A DNA stretch of 64,000 nucleotides from Mycoplasma sp. Ms02 (GTDB lineage: Bacteria; Bacillota_I; Bacilli_A; Mycoplasmatales; Metamycoplasmataceae). The stretch covers positions 372,001 through 436,000 of the forward strand of contig NZ_CP081302.1 in the NCBI RefSeq assembly GCF_019720735.1, read 5' to 3'. Shown piece by piece: positions 38,701 to 49,284 of the stretch. The notes below the pieces were generated by a model. The model was not told the origin of the DNA. It worked only from the letters and a program-made list of their open reading frames with translations, and did not search any database. Position 1 is the first letter of the stretch. Each line of letters starts with the position of its first letter. The position numbers were made by a program, and so were the translations under genes.

Positions 38701-38865
38701 AATCTTGATAAAAGAAATGTCTTGACAGAGGTCATGCTTGCAGCTGGTAAAATTTATAAAACTTCGTCAATCGATGAAGAAATTAAGAACATGCCATTTC
38801 CAACTTTCTGAAAGAACTTTAAACTAGGATTTTACGAAATGGCTGATAAAATAGTCGCAATCTAG
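35788..38865 (+). CDS. hsdR: Type I restriction endonuclease subunit R, solitary
   Basis: Motor and nuclease subunit of a type I restriction-modification system. The 1025-residue protein has a PD-(D/E)XK nuclease site (FDITLL followed by IQIELKNG, about residues 150-170), Walker A HTTGSGKT (about 300), VDEAHRS, GYTGTP and the helicase segment VVNQLLTGFDAQSLNTLYVDR without a break. All motifs are intact, so it looks functional. No hsdM or hsdS is adjacent: pepF lies divergently upstream and tdk convergently downstream. About 13 Trp are TGA. Confidence 0.93.
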
Positions 38866-38879
38866 TGTTCGAGCAAAAA

Positions 38880-38908
38880 TAAAAATAGCATTTTATGCTA
38901 TTTTTTAT
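38880..38908 (+). terminator. Terminator shared by hsdR and tdk
   Basis: Arms aaatagca (38883-38890) and tgctattt (38896-38903) have an A-run before and a T-run after, so it can act in both directions between the convergent genes. Confidence 0.85.
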
Positions 38909-39459
38909 TTCTCTTTGTGGCACTTACGGCAGCGCGCTTCATATTCCGAGTCACCTAAAAGGTGTCTTTGGTTAGATTTCACTTTACGGTAAGACATTGA
39001 TGCTTGACCAAAACATTTCATACATACTGCTTTTAGCTTAGAAACGTGGTCTGCAATTGCTAGAAGTTCGCTTGTAATTGCAAAACTTTTTCCTGCAAAG
39101 TCCATATCTAGACCTGAAACAATAACTCTAACCCCTTTATCGATTAACTTTAAAACAGTTTCATAAATGTCTTCTTTAAAAAAATGCGTTTCATCGAAAG
39201 CAACAGCATTTATTTCAGGAGTTCAATGTTTTCAAACATCATTAGTGTCAGAAATTGAAATTGCTTTTAGGTTTGAACCTGTACGACTGACAATTTGATC
39301 CTCACCAAAGCGAGTATCGAATTCAGGCTTGAATACCATGAAATTAACTTTGGCAATTTTTAAGATTGTCAACCTTTTAATTAGCTCAGCACTCTTTCCT
39401 GCAAACATCGGTCCTGTTATTACTTCTAGTGATCCTTGTGTATCTGATCAAAACATCAT
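38905..39459 (-). CDS. tdk: Thymidine kinase
   Basis: Salvages thymidine to dTMP with ATP. The 184-residue enzyme has P-loop GPMFAGKS (residues 17-24), the Walker B-like FDETHFF, the lasso segment GLDMDFAGKSF and the zinc-binding cysteines CMKC and CRKC. The start ATG overlaps the stop of the nrnA gene (TAATG); a second ATG follows at once. It is the last gene of the pepA-nrnA-tdk run. Confidence 0.95.
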
Positions 39460-40427
39460 TATTTGCTTTCTAAATATGCTTTGACTTCTGCAGCACAGTC
39501 ATCTACGACTTTTTCAACATCATCGAATGAATTTAGCATACATCCCGAGGCTTTCTCGTGACCACCACCACCTCACTTAACTGCAACATTTCTGACAACA
39601 GGACCATTAGACCTAAACTCAGTTCTAATTCTTCCGTCTTCTTCCTCTGTAAATTGAACTCAAATTGGGTAACCATCGATGTTTCCAATCGAGTTAACTC
39701 TGATTGAAGTTTGAGGTGTTTTACCTAATGAAACAGTGTCTTTGTATGAATTCTGAATATAAGCAACTCCGTCTCTTGTTTTTAACGTTGACATCAATCA
39801 AGCGTTATATTTAAGATCGTCTAAAGAGACTTTGGCTAGATTTTTATGAATCATATCTGCTTGAAGTCCGTTCTCATACAGATGAGCAACTAATCTAAAA
39901 GTTCTTGATGAAGTTTTATCAAACAAGAATCTTCCTGAATCGGTGTTAATTCCTAAATATAGGAAGTTTGCTGCTTTTTGTGTTATTTGTCAATTATTTG
40001 TAACTGCTAACTGTGCAATCATTTCGTCAGCTGCAATATAACTCGAATCGACTCATCTAGTACAATTTTCAAGATCGTCTTCATTCGGGTGATGGTCGAT
40101 TCTTAATGTTTCGGCAAATAAGTTTTCATCTAGAAGCTCTCTTGTTTCAATTCTTTCTTTGTAGTTTGCATCAACAATAACAGCTAACGATTTGGCAAGA
40201 ACTTCTTTTGAAGGCACTTCATCATGTTTTAAGTCCAGAAAAGCAAAAGAGCCTTTTGAATCTCCAACTGCATAAACTTTTTTGTTAGGAAAATTACTTT
40301 CTAATAGTTCTTTTAAGGCAAATTGACTACCTAAACAATCACCGTCGGGTCTGATGTGGTGAAAAATTACGATCGAATCGTATTTTTCTAGCAATTCTGT
40401 GGCTAATTTTTCATTTCCTAATAACAT
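39459..40427 (-). CDS. DHH/DHHA1 phosphoesterase (NrnA-like), copy 1
   Basis: Probable nanoRNase and/or pAp phosphatase, degrading very short oligonucleotides. The 322-residue protein has the DHH-family motifs HHIRPDGDCLGSQ, VDANYKERIE and the DHH box RIDHHPNEDD, then the C-terminal DHHA1 motif GGGGHEKASG. A paralogue at 57272-58237 shares the same motifs. It is preceded by pepA and overlaps tdk by one base. Assignment to nanoRNase rather than another DHH activity is by family. Confidence 0.88.
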
Positions 40428-40428
40428 A

Positions 40429-41790
40429 TTATTCTCCTTGTTGTTGAGCTAGTTCAACAAATGATGAAATTAGACAACCCTGAGGTTCTCCGTTGATATC
40501 AGCAGTGAAGGCGACATCACAGTGAACGTAATCAATCTCGTTTGTGAACTCTTTTAAAAACATTGCAGCAGAGTTTGAATCGCTTTTACTTGATGACGAA
40601 TAGTTCTGTAAATCAGCTGTTTTCGACTCTTTATTTGTTTTATGAAAATCTTCGTGTAACGGCATTCTTCAAACTTTTTCTTTTGAATTTTTAGCAGCTT
40701 GTTCTAAACTAGCTCAATCTTTGTCGTTAGTTGCTCAAACTCCTGTATATACTTTACCTAAAGCATAAGATAACGATCCTGTTAATGTTGCAACATCAAT
40801 TAATTTTGTCGCTTTAAGCTCTGTTGCAGCATAATATAAACCGTCTGCTAATACTAAACGACCTTCAGCATCTGTGTCTGATACTTCAACTCATTTTCCC
40901 GACATTGACTGATAAATGTTTTCAGGTAAGCTTGCATCACCTGCTAATCTGTTATCTGTGATCATCATCAGCGCACTAAAGTTTGCTTTAATACCTAGTT
41001 GCGCAATTGCTTTAACTGCATAAGCAACAATTACAGAACCAGACATATCAAACTTCATACCTTCCATGTGATAACCTTTTGTGTTAACTCCCCCAGTATC
41101 GAAAGTAATACCTTTACCAACTAAAACGGTTTTTTCTTTTGATTCAGGATTCCCGTTGTATTCAATAACAACAACTCTTGATTCGTGTGTACTACCTTTG
41201 TTTACAGAAAGTAAAAGACCCATTTTTAAATCTTCAATTTCTTTTTTAGTTAAAACATTCAGTGTTAAATTAGGTACTTTTGCTAAGTCGCTAACAACTT
41301 TTGCAGATAAATTTTCAGAGTTTAAAAAGTTCTCAGGCATGATTTGTAAATCTCTACATTTATTTATCGCATCATAGACTACTTCAAGCTTTTTAGTTAA
41401 AGCTTCATACTTTTGAAGATCAGAAAGTAAGAAGTTAACTTCTTTAGCTTCTGAGTCATCTTCCTTGTTTGTTTTTTTGAATAACTTGTAAGAATCAAAA
41501 GCTACTCTTGAATAAAATAATCTGATTACTTCCTCAAGCGAAAGATTATTTCTAACAAAGCTTTCAAGATCAACCAAAAGATCTCTTTTATAGCTTGAAA
41601 TCGACTTTAATAAATCGTTTAATTCATAGTAATTTGCAGCGTCTTTATTTATGTATATGTAAACAGTGTTATTTTGTAAATCTTCAGTAAACGCTCCATT
41701 TTTAACAGCGACAAAATTTGGATTTTGACTGTCAAAATATGCAGCTTTCAGCAGCATATGATTATTTTTTTGTTCTAAAAATTTCAACAT
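40429..41790 (-). CDS. pepA: Leucyl aminopeptidase (M17 family)
   Basis: Removes N-terminal residues from peptides, completing the breakdown of imported oligopeptides. The 453-residue protein has the M17 catalytic segments [23 protein letters not shown] and [14 protein letters not shown], which carry the two-metal ligands and the catalytic Lys and Arg. The N-terminal domain is divergent, as usual in mycoplasmas. It starts after a region without a clear promoter, and its stop is one base apart from the nrnA start. Confidence 0.94.
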
Positions 41791-41921
41791 ATTTTCTCCT
41801 AATATTAGTATTTTAAAATTATATATTATTAGCGTTTTTGGTGCCTTAATTACCTTACTTTTCCATATCTTTTTTCCTATTCACAAATTTATTAACAATT
41901 AACCGACAGTATACAAAAAAG

Positions 41922-41946
41922 AAAAAAACGCAATATGCGTTTCTTA
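41922..41946 (-). terminator. Terminator of tpiA
   Basis: Arms aaacgca (41926-41932) and tgcgttt (41936-41942) are followed on the minus strand by a T-run. Confidence 0.8.
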
Positions 41947-42681
41947 CTATTTTCCTAACTTTAATAATGACATGAAGCTATCCACTTCTAGTGAAGCTCC
42001 ACCTACTAAGAATCCGTCAATACTTGCTTGTGAGTGTAGCTCAGCAATGTTTGCTGGGTTAACACTTCCACCATATTGCACAACTAAGTCTTGTGATGTA
42101 ATTTCTTTTACGTATGAACAAATGTCTTGAGCAATTTCAGGTGTAGCAACTTTTCCTGTACCGATAGCTCAAACTGGTTCATATGCAACAATAACTTTTG
42201 TTAAATCTAAGTCTTTAAGAGATGCTAAAGTTTGTTCTTTAACAACTTCTTTTGTTTTGCCTGCTTCGTATTGCTCTAGTGTTTCACCAACACAAACAAC
42301 TGGTACAAGTCCGTTCGCCAATGCTAACTTAGCTTTTGCGTTAACTTGTTCATCAGTTTCATTGTGATAAGTTCTTCTTTCTGAGTGACCAAGAACAACA
42401 TATTTTGTTCCCAAATCTTTTAACATTGAAACGGCAACTTCACCTGTGTAAGCACCTTTTTCATGTAATGACATATCTTGAGCTCCTAGAGAAAGAGCTG
42501 AAACTTTGTTGTCTTGGAAAGCTGCTAAGTTTGTGTAAGGCACTGCTACACCGAACTCAACTGCTGAATCAACTAAATCTTTTTGAGCTTCATATTTAAC
42601 TGCAAAATCATTTAAAAACGCTTTAGTATCTGAATAAGTTTTGTTCATTTTTCAGTTACCAATGATTACTGTTCTTTTCAT
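41947..42681 (-). CDS. tpiA: Triosephosphate isomerase
   Basis: Interconverts dihydroxyacetone phosphate and glyceraldehyde-3-phosphate in glycolysis. The 244-residue protein begins [14 protein letters not shown] and has catalytic His in VVLGHSERR, the active-site loop [17 protein letters not shown] and the phosphate-binding QYGGSVNP and [19 protein letters not shown]-type ribosome-binding sequence precedes ATG. It is monocistronic. Confidence 0.96.
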
Positions 42682-42818
42682 AATATCTCCTTGTCTATGT
42701 GACTTATATTTAAATTTTATTAGATTATGTTTAAAACGGTGAAAAATAGCTTATAAAGCTATTGAAAGTATGTTTACACATGTTTGAATTAAAATGTCTG
42801 TTTTATAGTGATAAACAA

Positions 42819-42843
42819 AAATCAGAACAACGTTCTGATTTTA
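42819..42843 (-). terminator. Terminator of the efp operon
   Basis: Perfect 10-base arms aaatcagaac (42819-42828) and gttctgattt (42832-42841) overlap the stop of the Asp23-like gene. The T-tract on the minus strand is weak (TTTTGTTTAT). Confidence 0.7.
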
Positions 42844-43143
42844 AAATTGACCTAATAAATAAATTTGAATGTTTTTAGGCTTTACACCGATTAAGTAAAG
42901 AACTTGTTGTTCTACTTCGTGAATAAGGTTTTTAATTGCTGATTCTGTATCAACTTTGTTTGATACTTTAACATCAAGAAAAATGTCAACGTTGCTGTTA
43001 TTTTTAGCTAAACTCACCCTTGGCTCGTTTACTAAACGGTATTTTGAATTTGTTGAAAATACGTGATTTACAGCATCTAGGAAAGCCCCTTCTTCAACTT
43101 TATAATATTGATTCAAACTGTGGTTAACTAAAACTACGTTCAT
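42841..43143 (-). CDS. Small Asp23/Gls24-like protein downstream of efp
   Basis: The 100-residue acidic protein has alternating strand and helix pattern with the segment VDIFLDVKVSNKVDTESAIKN and IGVKPKNIQIYLLG. Firmicutes usually carry an Asp23/Gls24-family gene (YqhY) right after efp, and this short protein looks like a reduced version. Its ATG overlaps the efp stop by one base. Function is unknown; the family link is inference from position and secondary structure. Confidence 0.55.
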   Translation of the reverse strand: MNVVLVNHSLNQYYKVEEGAFLDAVNHVFSTNSKYRLVNEPRVSLAKNNSNVDIFLDVKVSNKVDTESAIKNLIHEVEQQVLYLIGVKPKNIQIYLLGQF

Positions 43144-43706
43144 TATTTGTTGTTTTTACCTGCGTATTTACCTGTTTCTGTAGAAACGATAATTACGTCA
43201 CCTTCTTTAATGAACATAGGCGTTTCAAGCTCGAAACCTGTTTCAAGAATAACTTTCTTTTGTGGGTTAGTTGTTGTGTTACCCTTAACAGCATCTGGAG
43301 CTGTTTCAACTCTTAGGTCAACGTTTGCTGGTAGTTCAATGTCAAGAACTTCGTCTTGGAACTTACGAATTTGAACTTCTGACCCTTCTTTTAGGAAGTT
43401 AAGCTCTCATTCCACGACTTTCACTGAAATTTCGATTTGTTCATATGTTTCATTATCCATTAAAATAATGTTTTCACCATCTGAGTATAGGTAATTCATA
43501 CGACGCTTGTCGATGTGTGCAGGCTTAACTTTATCTCCACCTGTATATGTTTTAAGTGTTGTTGATCCTGATCTTAAATTTTTAACTTTAGCTTTAACGT
43601 TTGCTTGACCACGACCTTGTTTTGAATGTTGAGCTTCTAAAACAACGAAAATATCGTCGCCGTCTTGGAATGTGATTCCTGGTTTAAATTCGTTAACATT
43701 AATCAT
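43143..43706 (-). CDS. efp: Elongation factor P
   Basis: Relieves ribosome stalling at proline runs. The 187-residue protein has the three-domain EF-P shape: N-terminal KOW-like domain with the loop QHSKQGRGQANVKAKVKN (the modified-residue loop, here tip G-R-G), the middle OB domain around YLYSDGENIILMDNETYEQ and the C-terminal OB domain ending VIIVSTETGKYAGKN. The ATG has AGGAG upstream. It is followed directly by the Asp23-like gene. Confidence 0.95.
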
Positions 43707-43905
43707 TTTGACTCCTAATTGCTTTTTAAATTTAATAAATTATACCTGATTTAAATTGAAAAAATAAAGCTAAAAAGGGATTATAAGTCTTAAGTGCAGT
43801 TTTCTAAATGGCTACAAAACAGATCTTTTGGCAACTTTTCATTAAAGTCTTATAACTGATTTTAAAACAAAATAAAACTAATTAATTAAATTGAAATTTG
43901 TAACA
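43707..43905. other. Intergenic region between prmC and efp
   Basis: No gene is visible. It contains the imperfect inverted repeat ttataagtctt (about 43781-43791) and agtcttataa (about 43846-43856), of unknown use, and probably the efp promoter. Confidence 0.4.
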
Positions 43906-43932
43906 AAAAAATCCCCTATGAGGACTTTTATT
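43906..43932 (-). terminator. Terminator of prfA-prmC
   Basis: A hairpin with a bulged base (aaaatcc ... gga-c-tttt) is followed on the minus strand by TTTTTTTG, directly after the prmC stop. Confidence 0.6.
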
Positions 43933-44677
43933 ATCTTGATTTGTATCTTAAAACGATTTTGACAAATCTTGCTTTTCCATTGATGTCAGTAAAGATTTGT
44001 AAATCATAAGCTCTTGAAAGTATCTCTCAAAAATCAAAGTGCAGAGGGTTAATTTCAAAATAAATTGTTCCACCATCTTTTACATAGCTTTTAGCTTGAT
44101 CCAGGATTTTGTTGTAAAACTCCATTCCGAAATCTTCAGCAAAAAGAGCATGATGAGGTTCATGATCTAAAACACTTGGAGACATTTGAGATTTTTCTTC
44201 ATACCCTATGTATGGGGGGTTTGAAAATAAAATGTCAAACTTGTCGTCTTCACTTTTGATTGTCTTTTTAAAAGCATCAAATAAGTCAGACTGTACAAAG
44301 TTAATTCAAGTTCCGTTGATAGAAGCATTAATTGTCGCTTGATTAACGGCATCTTTATCAATGTCAGAACCAAACACTTGTAAATCAGGTCTAGCCTTTT
44401 TAAGAGCAATTGCTATAAAACCACTTCCAGTGCATAAATCAAGAACTTTGGCATTCTTTTTGATTTCGGGCAAGAATTTTAATACCATTTCTTCGGTTTC
44501 ATATCTGGGGATTAAGACTTTGTTTGAAAGGTCTATTGTAACTCCTGCAAGTTCAACGTGTCCGATAATTTTTTGTACAGGTGTGTTCTTATCTAACAAT
44601 TCTTGTTCAGCTTCGCTAACAACTTCAGGTAGACCATATCTTCTTTTTTCTAAAAGTAAATCTTCTCTAGTTGGCAT
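43931..44677 (-). CDS. prmC: Peptide chain release factor N5-glutamine methyltransferase
   Basis: Methylates the GGQ glutamine of release factor RF1, encoded just upstream. The 248-residue protein has the N-terminal factor-binding helices with PVQKIIGHVEL, SAM motif VLDLCTGSGFIAIAL and the catalytic NPPY in ILFSNPPYIGYEE. Start lies three bases after the prfA stop, so the enzyme and its substrate are coexpressed. Confidence 0.94.
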
Positions 44678-44678
44678 A

Positions 44679-45758
44679 TTAAGAAAGTCCTGCTTCTTTT
44701 ATTTTTTCGTTTTGTTCTTCTGTTAATAGAGCCTCGATGATGCTGTTCATTTTTCCATCCATTACTGGGCTAAGACTTGTTGAATATGAAATTCTGTGAT
44801 CTGTAACACGATCTTGAGGGTAATTGTAAGTTCTGATTTTTTCACTACGTGCACCTGAACCAGCTAATTTACGATATCCTGATTCTTCTTCTTGTTTCTT
44901 TTGGATTTCTAAATCGTAAAGTTTTGATTTAAGAATTCTCATTGCAAGATCTTTGTTTTGAATTTGCGATTTACCCTCTTGACAAGAAACAACAATACCA
45001 GAAGGGAAGTGGGTAATTCTTACGGCACTATCTGTCGTATTAACTGATTGACCACCATTACCACTTGATCTGAACACGTCGATTCTGATATCTTCTGATT
45101 TAACTTCAATTTCAACTGTATCATCAATTTCTGGCATAACAGTAACTGTTGCAGTTGAGGTATGCACACGCCCTTTTGTTTCGGTAACAGGCACTCTTTG
45201 TACACGGTGTACTCCTGATTCAAATTTTAATTTTGAATATGGTTTTTCGCCAGTAACTGAAAAAGTGATAAGCGTGAATCCTCCTGATTCTGCTTGCGTT
45301 GAATCTAGAATTTTATATTTCATATTATTTTGATCACATCATTTAGAATACATTCTGAATAAATCACCTGCAAAAATGTTGGCTTCATCACCACCTGCTG
45401 CTCCACGAATCTCAACAATAACGTCTTTTGTGTCATTTTCGTCTTTTGGAAGGACTAAAATCTTTAGTTCTGCTTCAAGCTCTTCCATGATTCTTTCTGA
45501 GTCTTGGATTTCCATTTTGGCTAAATTAACCATTTCTTCATCTTTTTCAGAAAGCATTTCTTTGGCTGTATTTAAGTTGGATTCAGCATTTAAGTACTTA
45601 TCAAAAGCTTCAACGATGTCAGAAATTGAATTCATTTCTTTATTGATTCTAGTGTATTTTTTAATGTCCGAAATAACCTCTGGGTCGTTGATCATTTTGT
45701 CCATTTCTTGATATTTCTCTTTAATATTTTTTAATGATTTGTACATTGTTTCTTGCAT
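44679..45758 (-). CDS. prfA: Peptide chain release factor 1
   Basis: Ends translation at UAA and UAG. The 359-residue protein has the stop-codon recognition tripeptide PVT of RF1 (in [11 protein letters not shown]2 would have SPF) and the catalytic GGQ in [16 protein letters not shown]. An RF1-only set is expected where UGA is a sense codon. The ATG at 45758 has no Shine-Dalgarno, and TATAAT (45768-45773) ends nine bases before it, so a leaderless start is likely; a second ATG four codons on is an alternative. Confidence 0.94.
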
Positions 45759-45767
45759 AATTTTTAA

Positions 45768-45773
45768 ATTATA
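45768..45773 (-). promoter_or_regulatory. -10 box of prfA (near-leaderless start)
   Basis: TATAAT on the minus strand, nine bases before the ATG at 45758. Confidence 0.55.
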
Positions 45774-45784
45774 ACACATCAAAA

Positions 45785-45812
45785 AACAAAAAAGCCAACA
45801 GCGTTGGCTTTG
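45785..45812 (-). terminator. Terminator after the small membrane-protein cluster
   Basis: Perfect 9-base arms aaagccaac (45791-45799) and gttggcttt (45803-45811) are followed on the minus strand by a long T-run. Confidence 0.85.
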
Positions 45813-45822
45813 TGTTTTAAGT

Positions 45823-45975
45823 TTATTGTAAATAGTAAAAGACTCCACCAAAAATTGCTAGAACTGCCCAAAGCACAAGTGCTCAAAAAAACAATTTAGC
45901 TGCTGCTTGGATGACTTTCAATACAACAAAAACTATGACTATTAAGGCAAGAGCACCAAGTATATATAAAAGCAT
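45823..45975 (-). CDS. 50-residue membrane peptide, unknown
   Basis: The peptide is almost entirely hydrophobic, probably two membrane helices (residues 2-20 and 27-47) joined by a short KVIQAAAK turn. AGGAG six bases before ATG and a strong terminator after it support expression. It is separated by 9 bases from the next upstream membrane-protein gene. I do not recognise it. Confidence 0.6.
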
Positions 45976-45984
45976 ATTTTACTC

Positions 45985-46359
45985 CTAAAGTGATTCAGTT
46001 AATGAATCAACCTCTTCTTTTGTTAGATATTCAGCTTTCTCAATTTGAGAAAGTGCATTTTGATTTTTTTCTAGATTATCTTTGATTTTGTTTTTGAAGT
46101 TTGTAATGTTCAAAAATGACTGTAGAGCAATTATAAAAGTAACTACGGCCGTAATTATTGCTATTGCAACAAATAACGCCATTGTTTCGATTGGAAACTT
46201 GTTGTAACGAATTGAATATAGGTTTAAAAGGATAGTTAGCGATGAAATAATGATCGCTGTAATACTTAAAGCATAAAAGATGTATTTGCTTTTACGTTCT
46301 TTTGATTGCACTTTTTTAAAGTAAAAAGGGGAAGGATTTTTTTGGTTCTTTTTAGGCAT
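45985..46359 (-). CDS. Small two-span membrane protein, unknown
   Basis: The 124-residue protein has a basic N-terminal 25 residues, two hydrophobic helices (about 26-50 and 60-84) and an acidic helical tail. Starts MPKKNQKNPSPFYFKK. It overlaps the preceding gene by 8 bases, so translation is coupled. Topology (two helices with cytoplasmic ends) resembles the following genes in the cluster and the DUF4231-type small proteins, but no family is certain. Confidence 0.7.
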   Translation of the reverse strand: MPKKNQKNPSPFYFKKVQSKERKSKYIFYALSITAIIISSLTILLNLYSIRYNKFPIETMALFVAIAIITAVVTFIIALQSFLNITNFKNKIKDNLEKNQNALSQIEKAEYLTKEEVDSLTESL

Positions 46360-46840
46360 TTTTCATCTCCTTGATCTCTGTTCTCAAGTATCTTTCACGA
46401 TTTGTAATCGTTAACGTTCTTTTATAAAGTGTGTAAGCTTTTTTATCTTCGCTAAGTCCTGCATAGTAGAATGAATTACTTTTAAAAAGTACGTACTCGA
46501 GCCTGATTTTTGTAATTTGAGATTTATAATTTTGAAATTTTTGGTTAACTACAAAAAACGCCAAAATCGCTGATATAAAGCTTGTTACGCAACTTGCTCC
46601 AGTAATTATGAAAATGTAATTTGTAGACTCGTTTAAAAACGTTCGATATGGATTTAGGCTTGGGCTTTCATAACCTGTATTATTGTTACCAGCTAAAAAT
46701 AGGGCTGCTATTACTGCTAGAAACAGGGCTATGAAAATAGAAAGTAAATTCAGTGTGTAATAAAGAGCACCATAAACTAAAATTTTTCTTTCAACGAGTT
46801 TCTTTTCCCTTTCAAAGAAGTGGTATGGACTGATTTCCAT
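46352..46840 (-). CDS. Two-span membrane protein, DUF4231-like
   Basis: The 162-residue protein starts with a charged segment containing FEREKKLVERKILVYGAL, then two long hydrophobic helices (about 25-50 and 75-100), then a charged tail KIRLEYVLFKSNSFYY and TLTITNRERYL. The pattern of two helices followed by a Tyr-rich K-x-R-L-E-Y tail recalls DUF4231 proteins. Overlaps its neighbours by one base upstream and 8 bases downstream. Function unknown. Confidence 0.65.
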   Translation of the reverse strand: MEISPYHFFEREKKLVERKILVYGALYYTLNLLSIFIALFLAVIAALFLAGNNNTGYESPSLNPYRTFLNESTNYIFIITGASCVTSFISAILAFFVVNQKFQNYKSQITKIRLEYVLFKSNSFYYAGLSEDKKAYTLYKRTLTITNRERYLRTEIKEMKNA

Positions 46841-47313
46841 TAGTTCCCTTTCTGCTGCAACTTACCTGCAACTACCTTTGCAATAACTAACTTTTTCTTT
46901 TTATTAACACTAACTCAAAGTTGTTCTAAATATTCGTTAAGTTCTTCAATTGTGATAATTTCTGAATGATATTTAATGGCTAAATCTTCGATTGTGTTCT
47001 TAACTTTTTCATACTCCCTGTATCTGGCGTTTACTTTATAAACTTCAATAACTATTGTCAAGACGAAGGAAGCAATAATAAAAACGACTAAGATGACTAG
47101 CAGCAAGAATGAAACATCTTCGTATCAAACGTAATCTTTTGTCTTTTTGATTATTTCTATCAGCTTAAATAATGCTGTAATTGCCAACGAAATGATCGTT
47201 AAATTTAAGACTAAAATTGACAAACCAAGCATTTTGTCGGTAAATGCGTACCATTTTAACCTTTTCTGATCTTTTTCAATTTTATTTTTCAAAGCTTTTA
47301 TAATTTGATTCAT
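46840..47313 (-). CDS. Two-span membrane protein, unknown
   Basis: The 157-residue protein is first in the cluster. It has a basic N-terminal helix (1-22), two hydrophobic helices (about 30-52 and 66-88), and a charged helical tail with VNARYREYEKVKNTIEDL. Three Trp are TGA. The stop overlaps the next start by one base (TAATG). Same plan as the two following proteins, so the three may have arisen by duplication or form one complex. Confidence 0.7.
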
Positions 47314-47473
47314 ATTTATATTTTACACAATCAAAAGCAAGAAAAAATCAGGATTCACACTTTAGCAAAATAGCCTTAAATAAGACAGATAAACAAAAAT
47401 AATATTTAGTTTTTATAAAAAATTTTATTTTCAGTAAAAAACTGCTAATGTGGAAATTTTTTCGCTATTCTAA

Positions 47474-47479
47474 TATAAT
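47474..47479 (+). promoter_or_regulatory. -10 box of the LacI-type gene (near-leaderless)
   Basis: TATAAT nine bases before ATG at 47489; no ribosome-binding site follows. Confidence 0.55.
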
Positions 47480-47488
47480 TTAAATACT

Positions 47489-48433
47489 ATGAAAAGCATT
47501 TCCTACAAAGATATATCAAGATTGGCTAACGTTTCGATATCGACTGTTAGCAGATACTACAACAACGGATACGTTTCGAAAAGAACCAAAGAAAAAATTG
47601 AAAGAGTTGTTCAAGAAAATGAATATTACCCAAACCACGGAGCAAGGTTAATTAGAGGGAAAGATTCAAGCATTTTTATCATTATGCCTGAATGAGCACA
47701 AAGCATTTACATCTCAATTTCGAACGGAATTATTCAAGCAGCTAAACTTAGAAAAAAGAAAGTTCACATGAGCTTCTCAGAATCAGGAACAAAAGAATAT
47801 ATTGAAACAATCAAATTTATTCTTTCATGAAAACCAACATCAATCGTTGTTTTTACACCTAACTGTGATAAGGAGCTTGCAGATTTTCTAAGAAGTATTC
47901 AAGACGTTTCAATCGTTATTTTTGGTCACGAAGTGGACGGATTAAACTACGTAAAAATTGATGAGGAATATGCTTTTTATAACCTGACTAAAGCTTTTTA
48001 CGCTGCTATCGTCGACAACAAAAAAATGATGTTTGTGTCTGACGCAAAGCTTGATCCAATTCAGCTAAAAGATAGACAAACAGGATTTATAAGGGCCTGC
48101 AAAGAATTGGGTGTCGATCACGAAATCTATTATTTAAAAGCGAAATCAAAAAACACAATCTTCGAACTTAACAAGTACACAAGAAAAGAAAGTATTTCAA
48201 ACCTTGTTTGTTCAACTCATGAAGTCTTTATTGCTCTTAACGCATTAGGAGATGAAAATTTAAGATTAACGGATTTTGGATACCAGTCAATCTACGATTA
48301 CATCAGAACCTATAAATCAAAGATTTTCGTCGATTACCCAAGTATTGGATTTGATATTGAAAACATGATTCTCAACCATTCAAGCGATAATGTTTTAAAG
48401 CAAAAAATTATTAAGCCAAGGATCATCAGCTAG
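47489..48433 (+). CDS. LacI-family transcriptional regulator
   Basis: The 314-residue protein has an N-terminal helix-turn-helix of the LacI type (ISYKDISRLANVSISTVSRY, hinge to residue about 60) and a periplasmic-binding-like effector domain. The effector half is divergent, so the ligand cannot be guessed. The only plausible partner is the downstream nfo gene, 26 bases away, which is an unlikely target; remote sugar operons are more likely. Leaderless start: see the -10 box. Confidence 0.85.
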
Positions 48434-48459
48434 ATGATTTCTTTTTTTAAGGAGATAAA

Positions 48460-49284
48460 ATGATTAAAATCGGTAGTCACATTTCTTTCAAAGCTCCCAA
48501 GTACTTGATTGGAGCAGTTGAAGAAAGTATAGAAAATAAAGCAAATTGTATGATGATATATCTTGGGGCACCTCAAACGACAAAAAGAGTAGATATTGAA
48601 AAATACAGGATTCCTGAATATAAAGACGCTTTCACAAAATACATTTCACCTGAAGATATTGTTGTACACGCACCTTACATTACAAACCCTGCAAACCCTG
48701 ATAAGGCCAAATTCGCAAGTGATTTTTTAATTCAAGAAATCCAAAGAATGAACGCTATTGGATGTAAGTATTTAGTATTACACCCAGGTTCTCACACTAC
48801 TTACAGCATTAAAGACTCGCTTCACGCGCTGATCGATTCATTGAAATACATTCTTTCGAAAACAAAAGATGTAGTAATCTGTTTAGAAACTATGTCAGGA
48901 AAGGGTAGCGAAGTTGGTCGTAATTACGATCAGATAATGTACGTTATTAAAAACGTGATTTCAGACAGAATAAAAGTTTGCTTAGATACATGTCATATCT
49001 GAGATGCAGGTTATGATTTACACAACTATGATCAATTTAAAAAGGAACTTAAAGAATCAGGAATCTATGAACACCTAAAAGTTATTCACTTAAATGATTC
49101 AAAAAATCCATTAGCTTCACACAGAGACAGACATGAAAATATTGGTTTAGGATATATTGGTTTTGATACACTTCGGAGAATTGTGCATGATCCCGATTTT
49201 GATGAAATACCAATTATTTTAGAGACCCCTTGAGTTGATAATAAACCAATTTACAAAGAAGAAATTAAGAAATTAATGAGCTAA
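48460..49284 (+). CDS. nfo: Endonuclease IV (AP endonuclease)
   Basis: Cuts DNA 5' to abasic sites in base-excision repair. The 274-residue TIM barrel has the zinc-site segments KIGSHIS, VVHAPYI, LVLHPGSH, CLETMSG, VCLDTCHIWDAGYD, VIHLNDSKNPL and HENIGLGYIG, with all expected His, Glu and Asp ligands. AAGGAG precedes ATG. Confidence 0.95.
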
